Below are positions 16,737 to 26,031 of a stretch of 64,000 bases of DNA, piece by piece. Every line of letters begins with the position of its first letter. The stretch's first letter is position 1. The translations under genes were made by a program, and so were the position numbers. The DNA is taken from contig CAVZJG010000005.1 in NCBI GenBank assembly GCA_963775575.1, forward strand, positions 124,001-188,000, written 5' to 3'. The DNA is from Roseiarcus sp963775575. Its GTDB lineage: Bacteria; Pseudomonadota; Alphaproteobacteria; Rhizobiales; Beijerinckiaceae. A model generated the notes under the pieces. That model was not told the DNA's origin. It made no database searches and saw only the letters and a program-made list of their open reading frames with translations.

Positions 16737-19700
16737 TTGACTGTGACGGACCTGCCGCCAACGATGGATGCATACCTTGCGATGATCGCCGCCGCGCAAA
16801 GTGAAGACGATGCGCGGCTCCGCGGAATCGCCGCACGACTTCCGGGATTGGTTCGGCGGCTTGGCAAGTTCAGTTTCCCCAAGGTAATGCTGCCGCTGGC
16901 AGGCCTGCTAACGTTGCCCGAAAATCATCCGGCCAATCTCAGAATAGCCGCTTTGATCCATCTAGCGGCACTGTACTGCAATGGTAAGCAATCGCCGAGC
17001 TTGAAGCAGCTGCGGGAATGGCTGAATGGCATCATCCTCAAGGACCCGATCGCGCAAAGGGAAGACCCCGTTGAGGACGTGTGCGTATCAAACGTTGTCA
17101 CCTGGTTCGGGAATGCGCGGCTCTTCGACGGTGGGTGGCAGGACAACGACTACGGGTTGCAGGGAACGCTCGTCGCCGTCGTCAAATTGCGTGATGAAGA
17201 GTGGATGAGGCCGGTTGCACGCTCGGTGCAGGCACTTCTGAAGATGAGTGAAGCGGTTGCCGAGCGGGGTTCGGTTCCCCGCTTTACACTGTCGAAGACG
17301 CCGCCGCGGGAGCCGCTTCGCGTTGCACAAAACACAATCGGACCCGCGAGCGAGCATGTGACGTTCACACCCGCCGAGCTAGGCGCGATGCGCATCGCGT
17401 ACGCCGATTTGGAGCCGTTCCAATTCAGTCCAGATCAGCTTCCAGCGATGGCCCATGAAACCATCGGGCATACCGCCCTTGAACGTCGGCCGGTGGTCTT
17501 CAGCGAAGGAAGGATTCTTCTTGCGCTTCCAACCGCCGTCAGCGCGGCGGTGCGGCGCTTCGTGATGGAGAGCGCCGTCGCTGCGGGCAAACTCGCCGTT
17601 GTTCAGGAAATACTTACCCAATACCAGTTCGAAGAGATCCGTCATATGGGCGGGCCAGGCTGGGAAATCCGTCCACTCGATCCGCCTGAGTCACCGGCCG
17701 AACATGAATTCGTCGGGCGCTTCGATGAGGGGGGCTATGCGCACGTTATTTTCATTCCTGACTCGCTTGAGCAAATCCTCAAGGATGGGCTCCAGAGCGT
17801 TCACAACGTTTCCGATGAGACGACCGCGCGCTTCGATGCGATCGCGGCGGAGATCGCCAAGCGTCCAGACTATCAGCGCGGCATGACCATCATTGTTCAC
17901 GGCGGCATAGGGCGGGGCTTCTTTGCAGGGTTCGGTGAGCCACCCCCACAGTGGCAACGGCTCATTCTGAGTGGTTCCGATTTTATGCACCTCTCGTGGG
18001 ACAACAACATAGACGCCCTGCGGGCCTGGAAGCTCCTTGACCAGGAGGACGAGCTTCGTAGACGCGACGTGGAGTTTGTGAACGCCAATGGCTTCATGAA
18101 CCTCTACGGCTACGCGGCGAGCGCGAATTACGAGTTGGTCCCCAATGCCATGGCACAGGGGATAATGATGCTCCAGACGGATCACCTGACGGCGGTGAGG
18201 CATCGCCTTCGCACGTCCGTGGATCAGCACGCCGCGCAAATGACCCGCACGCCAGGTTACTTGTCGGTCCAACGCCGGACCACCACAGGTTATTTCAATG
18301 AGGTCAAAAGCCTGCCGATCTGCATCAGCGCGGGGCATGCCGCGTCGGCTGAGTTGGTCGGATGCGTTGAAACGGCGGCGCGTCCATGGTGGGTCCGCTG
18401 TCAGGAGCTGCCGGACGACGCGCGTGCGAGCCGTATTACTTATCAGGTGTGGGAATTGGTCCAGAATTGGCTTGTTCGTACCGCGACCGTCCTCGAAGCT
18501 GCGCTGCCTACACTGAGGTCGGGGCCTGTCGTCGTGTGGTTGACATTTCCCAATGTCACCGAATTTACCGGCTGCCCGGGAGAAATCATCGATCCGCCCG
18601 TCCCACCGATTGTGACGATAAAAGACGATGAAATCCACATTGCCTGTTCGGTCGGATACCTTCGGTCATTTGCGAGCGAGAAGAACACGGGCGACCGGTT
18701 GATGGTTGGCGCTCTGGTCGGAGGCGCTCATGCGCTCGCCGGCGTCCCGCAGAGCGAGGAAGCGCGCGTCGACATGCTCGCTGAGATCACGAGAACTGAC
18801 GAAGAACGCTTTTTTCATGCCGTTCCCGCGGAGACACCCCGTGACAAACTGTATGCGACGCTTACTGAAGTTAGTCCTCGTTTCGTCCAACCGGAAGACC
18901 GTGCGCTCAGCTGGTTGAACCTGGCGCGCGACGCCGGATGGACCAATCCGGCCGGTCCGGTGCCGAACGATCAGGCGAGCAAGCTGCTTAAGAACGCAGC
19001 AAACGTTGTGTGGCTGCGCATCAAGGAGCGATTGCTCATCTTGGAGCGTGGCAGCGTGATGGAACGCGCGCTCAAGAACGACTACGCGGTACACCGCGAT
19101 CGCGCGACATGGCGACTCACCGCTGCCGCACTTCTGTCGCTTTATGACGATCAAGCTGATGTCGTGGCAGCGGCCAATCTGAGGGAAGGACAGCGCGGAC
19201 TCGCAACTCTGGCCAGCCGCGTAATTGCCGAAATGGCGATTTGTGTGTCGCCGGTCGGCAAAGGCAGGTCGTGCAGCAACGCGGAATTTGACTTTCTTGT
19301 TGCGAACGTCGCGATCCTGCTGGAGTGCGCGAGCCAGAGCGATGCTATTTATTACGACCTCTCGTTACGTCAACTGGTCGTGCAAGCGAATGGGACGTTC
19401 ACGTTTGACTCGACATTTCACGACACGCTGCACCGGCCATACGTGCACAGCCATGGCGAGCGTGACTTTAGGGCCGCAGCGGCCGATTACGGAACACCGT
19501 TTGCCGTTCGTGACGGTGGACGCCAGCCGATCGATTCTGAATTCGAAGCGGCTTTCGTCGCGGAATTTGGGCTGACGCCGCCGCAGCTCTCACAGTTCAC
19601 GTATCAACTGGTGGATATTGCGGTCTCCGAGGGCTCCTCTACATTCCGTCTGCGCCGCAGCGCGGTCGTGGCTGAACTCGCGAGGGCCGGTGTGAAGGAG

Positions 19701-20474
19701 GTGGAACGTGCGTACGACGCGTTGACGCTTAAGCCACGAGCGCGGTGGGATGACCCGAAGCCGGCCAGGGCGAAGGCGCGTGACTGGTATCCATGGCGCT
19801 TTAACCGGCGGCTCTCTCTGACGCGACGGCCGTTGGCCCAGATCGAAGAGAGCAATGATCCGTCCGTATTGATCGCACCCGCGCTCATCGACCGTTCGGT
19901 TGTATACCTTTATGGTACCTATCAAGGCCGCTTGCCGGGCGAGATGTTCGAGAGCGAGCGGATGAAGAAATGGATCGGCGCGGCCGTAAATGCCGAAGGC
20001 CATGCCTTCAACCATACCGTGGCGGATGCATTCAAGGGTCTGGGCTTTGACGCTCGCACCGACGTCAAGATGACCGAATTGGGTGGCGCACCGGTTCTCG
20101 GCGACATTGACGCGTTGGCTTGGCAGTCAGACACCGGAGTCGTGTACGCTGCGGAATGCAAGCGTCTGCTGTTCGCCCGCACGGTCGGCGAAGTCGGCGA
20201 ACGGCTTCGCGAATACACATCGGTAGCCGCGCCCAGCGATAATCGCACACCGATCCAAAAGCATCTGGACCGGATGACGTTCCTACGCTCTGCGCTTCCT
20301 GCGCTCGCCAAAGTGACCGGCATCCCGGCTGGGAAGATCATACTTCGGTCTGCGCTGGTCACAGACTATCTGGTGCCAATGCAATTCTCGAAGCAAGCGT
20401 CGCAACTCGTTGACGTGGTCAGCGACGTTGACCTACTCGAATCCGCGGTCGTTGACGAGGGAGGAAGGGGCTAG
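16737..20474 (+). CDS. Unrecognised 1245-residue protein with C-terminal PD-(D/E)XK nuclease-like domain
   Basis: I recognise no family for the first about 1050 residues, which are soluble with helical and strand stretches and no clear P-loop, helicase motifs or membrane segments. Residues about 1090-1180 look like a restriction-endonuclease fold: a basic helix, then GD1123-I-D1125-ALAW, a strand VVYAA and E1140-C-K1142, the D...ExK arrangement of PD-(D/E)XK nucleases. Starts are ambiguous: TTG 16737, GTG 16743 or ATG 16764, none with a good ribosome site. GC content is lower than in neighbours. It is a single-gene island between 88-bp direct repeats, which suggests a transferred defence or DNA-processing factor; this is inference. 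Confidence 0.75.
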   Translation: MTVTDLPPTMDAYLAMIAAAQSEDDARLRGIAARLPGLVRRLGKFSFPKVMLPLAGLLTLPENHPANLRIAALIHLAALYCNGKQSPSLKQLREWLNGIILKDPIAQREDPVEDVCVSNVVTWFGNARLFDGGWQDNDYGLQGTLVAVVKLRDEEWMRPVARSVQALLKMSEAVAERGSVPRFTLSKTPPREPLRVAQNTIGPASEHVTFTPAELGAMRIAYADLEPFQFSPDQLPAMAHETIGHTALERRPVVFSEGRILLALPTAVSAAVRRFVMESAVAAGKLAVVQEILTQYQFEEIRHMGGPGWEIRPLDPPESPAEHEFVGRFDEGGYAHVIFIPDSLEQILKDGLQSVHNVSDETTARFDAIAAEIAKRPDYQRGMTIIVHGGIGRGFFAGFGEPPPQWQRLILSGSDFMHLSWDNNIDALRAWKLLDQEDELRRRDVEFVNANGFMNLYGYAASANYELVPNAMAQGIMMLQTDHLTAVRHRLRTSVDQHAAQMTRTPGYLSVQRRTTTGYFNEVKSLPICISAGHAASAELVGCVETAARPWWVRCQELPDDARASRITYQVWELVQNWLVRTATVLEAALPTLRSGPVVVWLTFPNVTEFTGCPGEIIDPPVPPIVTIKDDEIHIACSVGYLRSFASEKNTGDRLMVGALVGGAHALAGVPQSEEARVDMLAEITRTDEERFFHAVPAETPRDKLYATLTEVSPRFVQPEDRALSWLNLARDAGWTNPAGPVPNDQASKLLKNAANVVWLRIKERLLILERGSVMERALKNDYAVHRDRATWRLTAAALLSLYDDQADVVAAANLREGQRGLATLASRVIAEMAICVSPVGKGRSCSNAEFDFLVANVAILLECASQSDAIYYDLSLRQLVVQANGTFTFDSTFHDTLHRPYVHSHGERDFRAAAADYGTPFAVRDGGRQPIDSEFEAAFVAEFGLTPPQLSQFTYQLVDIAVSEGSSTFRLRRSAVVAELARAGVKEVERAYDALTLKPRARWDDPKPARAKARDWYPWRFNRRLSLTRRPLAQIEESNDPSVLIAPALIDRSVVYLYGTYQGRLPGEMFESERMKKWIGAAVNAEGHAFNHTVADAFKGLGFDARTDVKMTELGGAPVLGDIDALAWQSDTGVVYAAECKRLLFARTVGEVGERLREYTSVAAPSDNRTPIQKHLDRMTFLRSALPALAKVTGIPAGKIILRSALVTDYLVPMQFSKQASQLVDVVSDVDLLESAVVDEGGRG

Positions 20475-20479
20475 CTCTT

Positions 20480-20567
20480 GGACTGTTCCCCTTCGCTGAG
20501 ACACGGCCAATTCTGTGGTAAGGCGGCTTCTGCTTTTGGTTGGCGGTCGCGGGCTTGGCCAAGCGGC
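20480..20567 (+). repeat. 88-bp direct repeat, right copy
   Basis: Begins five bases after the stop of the large gene and matches 16122-16209 in the same orientation. Several differences change paired positions inside the repeat together: GGCTAA to GGCCAA at two places and GGCGAT to GGCGG at two places. It lies directly upstream of oligopeptidase B, whose start was therefore placed after it. Confidence 0.75.
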
Positions 20568-20647
20568 CTCGCCCCGCCCGCCCCCCGCCTTCCCTCCGCG
20601 CCCCGGCCATGGCAATACGCGCTCCCGACACATTGGGACCCCGAGCC

Positions 20648-22786
20648 ATGCCCCTGCCCAAGCCGCGCGGCGAGCCGACGCCGCCCGCGGCCGATAAGCG
20701 GCCGCAGGAGCGCCGCGCGCACGGCGTCTCCTGGCGCGACGACTACGCCTGGATTCGCGCCGACAACTGGCGCAAGGTGCTGCGCGACCCGTCAGCGCTG
20801 CCCGCCGACATCCGCGCGCTGCTGGAGGCGGAGAACGCCTACGCCGACGAGATTCTTGGGCCGACCCGCGCGCTTCAGCGCCAGCTCGCGCGCGAGATGC
20901 GGGCGCGGCTGAAGGAGGACGACAGCGAGGTTCCCCAGTCCGACGGCCCCTTCGCCTATTATTCGCGCTTCCGCCAGGGCGGCCAGCGCCCGATCTTCTG
21001 CCGCCGGCCGCGCGCGGGCGGCAAGGAGACGGTTCTCATCGACGGCGACGAGCGCGCCGGCGGCAAGTCGTTCTTTCGCCTCGCCGCCGCGCGCCATTCG
21101 CCCGATCACCAGAAATTCGCCTGGAGCGCCGACGACAAGGGCTCCGAGATGTACGCCATTCGCGTGCGCGGCGTCGCGGCGGGCGCGGACCTCGCCGACC
21201 GCGTCGACAACGCCGCCGGCGCGGTGGTGTGGACGCGCAATTCGACCGCCTTTCTCTATGTCGCGAGGAACGAAAACCATCGCCCCTGGCGGGTGATGCT
21301 GCATCGCCTCGGCGCGGCTCAGAGCGAGGACGCGGTGGTGTTCGAGGAGGCCGATCCCGGCTGGTTCATCACGATCACGCCGACGCGGCTCGGCCTGAGC
21401 GCGGTCATTTCGCTGCACGGCCACGACGCTTCGGAGGCGCGGGTCGTCGATTTCGATAACCCGGCGGCGCCGCCGCTGCTGATCGCGCCGCGCCGGCCGG
21501 GGCTGCGCTACGAGGCGATGGATCACGGCGACGTCTTCTACATCAAGACCAACGCCGGCGGCGCGCGCGACTTCAAGATCGTCGTCGCGCCGCGCGAGGC
21601 GCCGGGCGAAGCGAACTGGCGGACCTTCGTCGAGCACAAGGACGGCCGCCTGATCGAGACCGCCGCGCTGTTTAGGGATTATCTCGTGCTGCTGGCGCGC
21701 GAGGACAACGTTCCGCGCCTGATGATCTACGAACTCGCCAGCGGCGCGGCGCACGAGATCGCCTTCGAGGCGCAGACGTACTTTCTCAAGCTCGAGCCGG
21801 TCTTCGAATTCGACACGCCGGTGTTCCGCTTCAGCTATTCGTCGATGGCGTGCAGCCAGGAGATCTACGATTACGACTTCGCCGCGCGCCAGCGCATCCT
21901 GCGCAAGAAGCAGATGACGCCGAAGGACTTCGACGCCTCCGCCTATGTCACCCGCCGCGTCTTCGCCCGCGCCGACGACAGCGAGGCCGTGCCGATCTCG
22001 CTGCTCTATCGCCGTGAGACGCCGCTCGACGGCACGGCGCCGCTGCTGATCTACGGCTACGGCGCCTACGGCGAGGTGATGGACGCGAATTTCTCCACCA
22101 ACCGGCTTTCGCTGGTCGACCGCGGCTTCGTCTACGCCGTCGCCCACGTGCGCGGCGGCACGGAAAAGGGCTGGCGCTGGTACGAGGACGGCAAGCTCGC
22201 CCACAAGCCGAACACCTTTTCCGATTTCCTCGCCGCTGCGCGCTATCTCGTCGCCGAAGGCTTCGCCGCCAAGACTCGCGTCGTCGCCCACGGCGGCAGC
22301 GCCGGCGGCATGCTGATGGGGGCGATCGCCAACGCCGCGCCGGAGCTCTTCGCCGGGATCATCGCCGAGGTGCCCTTCGTCGACGTGCTGAACACCATGC
22401 TCGACGACAGCCTGCCGCTGACCCCGCCCGAATGGCTGGAATGGGGCGATCCGATCCGTGAGCCCCAAGCGTTCGCGGCCATCCGCGGCTACAGCCCCTA
22501 CGACAACGTCCGCGCGCAGCGCTATCCCGCGATCTTCGCGCTCGCCGGGCTGACCGATCCGCGCGTGACCTATTGGGAGCCGGCCAAGTGGGTCGCCAAA
22601 TTGCGCGCGACGATGACCGGCGGCGGGCCGGTCCTGCTGCGCGTGGCGATGGAGGCGGGCCACGCCGGCGCGCCGGGCCGCTTCGACCGCCTCGATGACG
22701 TCGCCCGCGCCTACGCCTTCGCCATCGCCTGCGTCAGCGGAGAGATCGGCGAGGACGCCAAGGCCGAGGAAGAGGCGGCGGAGTGA
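20648..22786 (+). CDS. ptrB: Oligopeptidase B (S9A prolyl oligopeptidase family)
   Basis: 712 residues from ATG 20648. A seven-bladed propeller (about 60-420) is followed by an alpha/beta hydrolase domain. The catalytic serine is in HGGSAGGMLMGA, and the catalytic His is in EAGHAGAPGRF near the C-terminus; the GGSAGG context fits oligopeptidase B, which cuts short peptides after Arg or Lys. Starts at 20540 and 20609 are possible, but 20540 lies inside the direct repeat. The gene is convergent with yacG across the composite repeat. Confidence 0.9.
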   Translation: MPLPKPRGEPTPPAADKRPQERRAHGVSWRDDYAWIRADNWRKVLRDPSALPADIRALLEAENAYADEILGPTRALQRQLAREMRARLKEDDSEVPQSDGPFAYYSRFRQGGQRPIFCRRPRAGGKETVLIDGDERAGGKSFFRLAAARHSPDHQKFAWSADDKGSEMYAIRVRGVAAGADLADRVDNAAGAVVWTRNSTAFLYVARNENHRPWRVMLHRLGAAQSEDAVVFEEADPGWFITITPTRLGLSAVISLHGHDASEARVVDFDNPAAPPLLIAPRRPGLRYEAMDHGDVFYIKTNAGGARDFKIVVAPREAPGEANWRTFVEHKDGRLIETAALFRDYLVLLAREDNVPRLMIYELASGAAHEIAFEAQTYFLKLEPVFEFDTPVFRFSYSSMACSQEIYDYDFAARQRILRKKQMTPKDFDASAYVTRRVFARADDSEAVPISLLYRRETPLDGTAPLLIYGYGAYGEVMDANFSTNRLSLVDRGFVYAVAHVRGGTEKGWRWYEDGKLAHKPNTFSDFLAAARYLVAEGFAAKTRVVAHGGSAGGMLMGAIANAAPELFAGIIAEVPFVDVLNTMLDDSLPLTPPEWLEWGDPIREPQAFAAIRGYSPYDNVRAQRYPAIFALAGLTDPRVTYWEPAKWVAKLRATMTGGGPVLLRVAMEAGHAGAPGRFDRLDDVARAYAFAIACVSGEIGEDAKAEEEAAE

Positions 22787-22866
22787 GGCGGATTGCCGAG
22801 GCCCGCGGCCAATCCCCCGCGCCCGTCGCCCTCTCGCCTATCCCATTCACACATCTTCTGTTGGCC

Positions 22867-23134
22867 GGCGGCCACATCGGCGCGTCGCCGTCAAGCCGCT
22901 GCGCGGCTGCTACGCTGCGCTTCGCCCGCTCCGCGGTGACTGCGACGCGCCGATGCGGCGGTCTTGTTTTCATGATCTTTGTTGAGCAGGCCGGCCCTCA
23001 AGGGCCGGCTTCGCTCGACAAAGATCATGAAAACAAAGAGCCTGAGCCGCGCGGAGGGGTCAATGTTTGCGAGCGAAGCGAGCAACCCGCGAAGCGAGCT
23101 CGACATTGACGCCGAGCACGGATCAGGCACAGCG
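22867..23134. repeat. Composite three-hairpin repeat, copy 1 (268 bp)
   Basis: Three palindromic modules in order: CATCGGCGCGTCGC paired between 22875-22888 and 22942-22955; a 17-bp perfect stem (22966-22982 with 23018-23034) with a loop containing GCCGGCCCTCAAGGGCCGGC; and GTCAATG/CATTGAC (23059-23065 with 23104-23110). The same 268 bases occur at 40971-41238 in reverse orientation. Outside it, ATTCACACATC (22845-22855) and GATGTGTGAAT (23157-23167) form a further inverted pair. It fills most of the gene-free stretch 22787-23191 between the convergent ends of ptrB and yacG. Confidence 0.85.
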
Positions 23135-23191
23135 GACCCGGAAGGCATCGAATTGCGATGTGTGAATCCGGTAGCCTTGCGGGGGAAGGGG

Positions 23192-23401
23192 CTAAGCCTC
23201 TTCGTCTCGCTTCGGCCTCGCCTTCTCGCCGCCGGGGATCACGTAGCTTCCCTTCAGCCAGCGATAGAGGTCGACATCGGCGCAGCGGCGAGAGCAGAAG
23301 GGGTCGTAGCGGGGGTCGCGCGGGCGCCCGCATTGGACGCAGACTTTCCCGTCCGTCGCGCCTCGATCGGCGCCGGCCGGTTGTGGCGCGGCCCTCGCCA
23401 T
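23192..23401 (-). CDS. yacG: DNA gyrase inhibitor YacG
   Basis: 69 residues, normal for the family. It binds one zinc with C-x2-C (CVQC) and a second pair in FCSRRC, followed by the conserved DLYRWLKGSY. It inhibits DNA gyrase in E. coli. The ATG at 23401 lies 5 bases after the maf stop codon, so it is probably co-transcribed with infA and maf. The longer frame upstream belongs to the maf region. Confidence 0.9.
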   Translation of the reverse strand: MARAAPQPAGADRGATDGKVCVQCGRPRDPRYDPFCSRRCADVDLYRWLKGSYVIPGGEKARPKRDEEA

Positions 23402-23406
23402 CGGCT

Positions 23407-24066
23407 TCACACGCCCGGCGTCCACCGACGATGGGCGACGTATCCCTCGCCGGCGAGCAGCGCCGCCGTCTCGGCGAGCGGCAGACCGACGACGTTCGGG
23501 TAGGAGCCGACGAGGCGCACCACGAAGGCGCCCGCGAGCCCCTGAATGGCGTAGCCGCCCGCCTTGCCGCGCCATTCGCCGCTGGAAAGATAGGCTCTGA
23601 TCTCCTCGCGCGACAGGCGCTTGAAGCGCACGCGCGTCTCGACCAGGCGCCGGCGCGTTCCCCCGCTCGGCGTCGCCAGCGCGAGCCCGGTGTAGACGCG
23701 ATGCGCGCGCCCGGAGAGCAGGGTCAGGCACGCTTCCGCCTCGTCGAGGATTTCGCATTTGGGCAGGATGCGCCGGCCGACGCAGACCACCGTATCGGCG
23801 GCGAGCGCCAGCGAAGGGCCGAGGTCGGCCCGCTTGCGCGCGACCGTCGCCGCGATTCCGGCCTTTTCCGCGGCGAGGCGCAGCGCCAGCGCGCGCGGCG
23901 ATTCGCCGCTGCGCGGCGTCTCCTCGATGTCGGCGGGAATGACCGCGTCGGGCGCGACGCCGATCTGCGCCAGCAGCGCCAGGCGGCGCGGCGAGCCGGA
24001 GGCGAGCACCAGGCGCGGGCGCTTCGCGACCTCGCTCGCGGGCGGAGTCTCGGGCGAAGCGTCCAT
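23407..24066 (-). CDS. maf: Maf-family nucleotide pyrophosphatase
   Basis: 219 residues. Hydrolyses non-canonical or methylated nucleoside triphosphates in the cytoplasm. Motifs visible are LASGSPRRLALL near residue 20, LAADTVV near 87 and GGYAIQGLAGAFV near 168. Start 8 bases after the infA stop; stop followed closely by yacG. The infA-maf-yacG order is common in Hyphomicrobiales. Confidence 0.93.
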   Translation of the reverse strand: MDASPETPPASEVAKRPRLVLASGSPRRLALLAQIGVAPDAVIPADIEETPRSGESPRALALRLAAEKAGIAATVARKRADLGPSLALAADTVVCVGRRILPKCEILDEAEACLTLLSGRAHRVYTGLALATPSGGTRRRLVETRVRFKRLSREEIRAYLSSGEWRGKAGGYAIQGLAGAFVVRLVGSYPNVVGLPLAETAALLAGEGYVAHRRWTPGV

Positions 24067-24074
24067 CGGCGGGC

Positions 24075-24293
24075 CTATTTGAATCGATAGGTGATGCGGC
24101 CCTTGGTCAGGTCGTAGGGCGTCATCTCGACCAGAACCTTGTCGCCGGCGAGAACGCGGATGCGGTTCTTGCGCATCTTGCCGGCGGTGTGGGCGATGAT
24201 TTCGTGTTCATTTTCGAGTCTGACGCGAAAGGTCGCGTTGGGCAGCAATTCCACGACAAAACCCGGAAACTCGAGCAGTTCTTCCTTCGCCAT
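24075..24293 (-). CDS. infA: Translation initiation factor IF-1
   Basis: 72 residues, exactly the family length, an S1-like OB fold. It contains the hallmark GKMRKNRIRVLAGDKVLVEM and the C-terminal YDLTKGRITYRFK. Binds the ribosomal A site with IF-2 and IF-3. First gene of the infA-maf-yacG unit; the longer upstream frame has no family support. Confidence 0.97.
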   Translation of the reverse strand: MAKEELLEFPGFVVELLPNATFRVRLENEHEIIAHTAGKMRKNRIRVLAGDKVLVEMTPYDLTKGRITYRFK

Positions 24294-24455
24294 TGGGGCC
24301 TTTCTTGCTTTCGCCGCGCCGGCGGGCGACGGCGAAGATAAGGGAGTGAAGCGCGCGGCGGACGGGGACGAGCGCAAAAGCGCGCGGAGCCTATATGAAT
24401 TCGCCGAAAAGGGGAAACCGCGTTGTCGCCGCACCGGCGCCTTGTTCTCCCCCCT

Positions 24456-25262
24456 TCAGCCGTTTTCGCGTCGCATCGCCCTGAAACGCCGCACGCTGAA
24501 AGGGATCGTCGCCAGATAGGCCAGCGACAGCGCGACGAGCGACTGAAGCGGGAAGTTGACGATCAGCAACAGCGCCGCGGCGAGGCCGATCAACACCACC
24601 GCGACATATTGGTGCGGCACGCGGCCGATCGACTTTCCCGAGAAGTGCGGCACGCGGCTCGCCATCAGAAGCGCGATGGCCAGGACATAAGCGATTTCCA
24701 GCGCGACGAAACGCGGCTCGGGGGCTCGCGCCGACAAGAGGAAGCGTAGATAGACCGGCAGCATCCCGACGATAGCGGCCGCCGGCGCGGGCATGCCGAC
24801 GAAGAAATTCTTGCGCCAGGCGGGAACGTCGGGACTGTCGACCGTGACGTTGAAACGCGCCAGGCGCAGCGCGCAGGCGATGCAAAACACCAGCGCCGCC
24901 AGCCAGCCCAGGCTGACCATGCGGTCGAGGCCGGAGAAGTACAGCACGATCCCCGGCGCGACGCCGAAATCGACGAAATCGGCGAGCGAGTCGAGTTCCG
25001 CGCCGAAGCGCGAAGTCCCTTTGAGCGCGCGCGCGATCCGCCCGTCGAGGCCGTCGAGCACCGCCGCGGCGGCGATGGCGCTGACCGCCCAGACGATCGC
25101 GCCCTCGAAGGCGAAGCGAATCGCCGTCATCCCGAGGCACAGCGCGAGCAAGGTGATGAGATTGGGAATCAGCAGGCGCAGCGGCACGGCCTTGAACCGG
25201 CGCAAGCGTTCGCCGGCGGGAAGCCCCAGCGGGGAGGAGTTCTGCGGCTCGCTGTCGTGCAT
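24456..25262 (-). CDS. pssA: CDP-diacylglycerol-serine O-phosphatidyltransferase
   Basis: 268 residues with about seven membrane segments. The CDP-alcohol phosphotransferase signature is complete: DGLDGRIAR, 8 residues on G, then D-x3-D (residues about 69-91). It makes phosphatidylserine from CDP-diacylglycerol and serine at the inner membrane. It follows psd by 21 bases in the same direction, so the two steps to phosphatidylethanolamine are together. Confidence 0.95.
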   Translation of the reverse strand: MHDSEPQNSSPLGLPAGERLRRFKAVPLRLLIPNLITLLALCLGMTAIRFAFEGAIVWAVSAIAAAAVLDGLDGRIARALKGTSRFGAELDSLADFVDFGVAPGIVLYFSGLDRMVSLGWLAALVFCIACALRLARFNVTVDSPDVPAWRKNFFVGMPAPAAAIVGMLPVYLRFLLSARAPEPRFVALEIAYVLAIALLMASRVPHFSGKSIGRVPHQYVAVVLIGLAAALLLIVNFPLQSLVALSLAYLATIPFSVRRFRAMRRENG

Positions 25263-25283
25263 CGGCGATCGGCCTTCTCGCGA

Positions 25284-25982
25284 TCAGCTCAGGCGGAATT
25301 GCCGCAGCCCCTCGACGCGCCCGATCTCGGCGATCACGGTTTCGCCGGCGACGGCGCGCGAATGAAGGCCGACGACGATGCGAGCGTCTTCGGGCATGTA
25401 GACGTCGACGCGCGAGCCGAAGCGGATGAGGCCGAAACGATCGCCGGCGCCGAGGCGCGCTCCCTCGTGGGTGAAGCAGACGATCCGGCGCGCGATCATG
25501 CCGGCGATCTGCACCACGCCGAAGACGCCCGCGGCGCTTTCGATCGCCAGGCCGTTGCGCTCGTTGGCCTCGCTCGCCTTGTCGAGGTCGGCGCTGAGGA
25601 ATTCGCCGGCATGGTAGGCGATGCGCGTCACCTTGCCTTCGACGGGGGCGCGATTGACGTGACAATCGAACACCGACATGAAGATCGACACGCGCGGCAG
25701 GGGCAGGGCGCCGAGGCCCAGTTCGGGCGGCGGGACGGCGATGTCGCAGAAGCTGACGAGGCCGTCGGCGGGGGCGACGACGAGGTCGGCGCGCAGCGGC
25801 GTCACCCGCGGCGGATCGCGAAAGAAATAGGCGCACCACAGCGTCGCGAACAGCCCGATCCAGCCGAGCGGCGCCCACAGCCAGCCGAGGATCACCGTCG
25901 CCGCGACGAACGCCGCGACGAAGATATAGCCTTCGGGATGGATGGGCGTGATCTGACGGCGAACGGAATCCAGGACCGACAT
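25284..25982 (-). CDS. psd: Phosphatidylserine decarboxylase
   Basis: 232 residues, the short form typical of alphaproteobacteria. Two hydrophobic segments near residues 20-50 anchor it. Self-cleavage at the GS of LIRFGSRVD (about residue 190) gives the pyruvoyl group. The conserved VFDCHVNRAPVEGKV is present. Makes phosphatidylethanolamine from the pssA product. Start at 25982, 49 bases from the ABC exporter stop. Confidence 0.95.
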   Translation of the reverse strand: MSVLDSVRRQITPIHPEGYIFVAAFVAATVILGWLWAPLGWIGLFATLWCAYFFRDPPRVTPLRADLVVAPADGLVSFCDIAVPPPELGLGALPLPRVSIFMSVFDCHVNRAPVEGKVTRIAYHAGEFLSADLDKASEANERNGLAIESAAGVFGVVQIAGMIARRIVCFTHEGARLGAGDRFGLIRFGSRVDVYMPEDARIVVGLHSRAVAGETVIAEIGRVEGLRQFRLS

Positions 25983-26031
25983 GGCGACCCCCTCGAGGGA
26001 GGCAGTCTTTTGGCGCCAAACGCGGCAAAAG

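Noticed and set aside
22787..23191. A CRISPR array in the repeat-rich gap after ptrB
   Set aside because: The repeats are inverted pairs of different sequence, not evenly spaced direct repeats with unique spacers.
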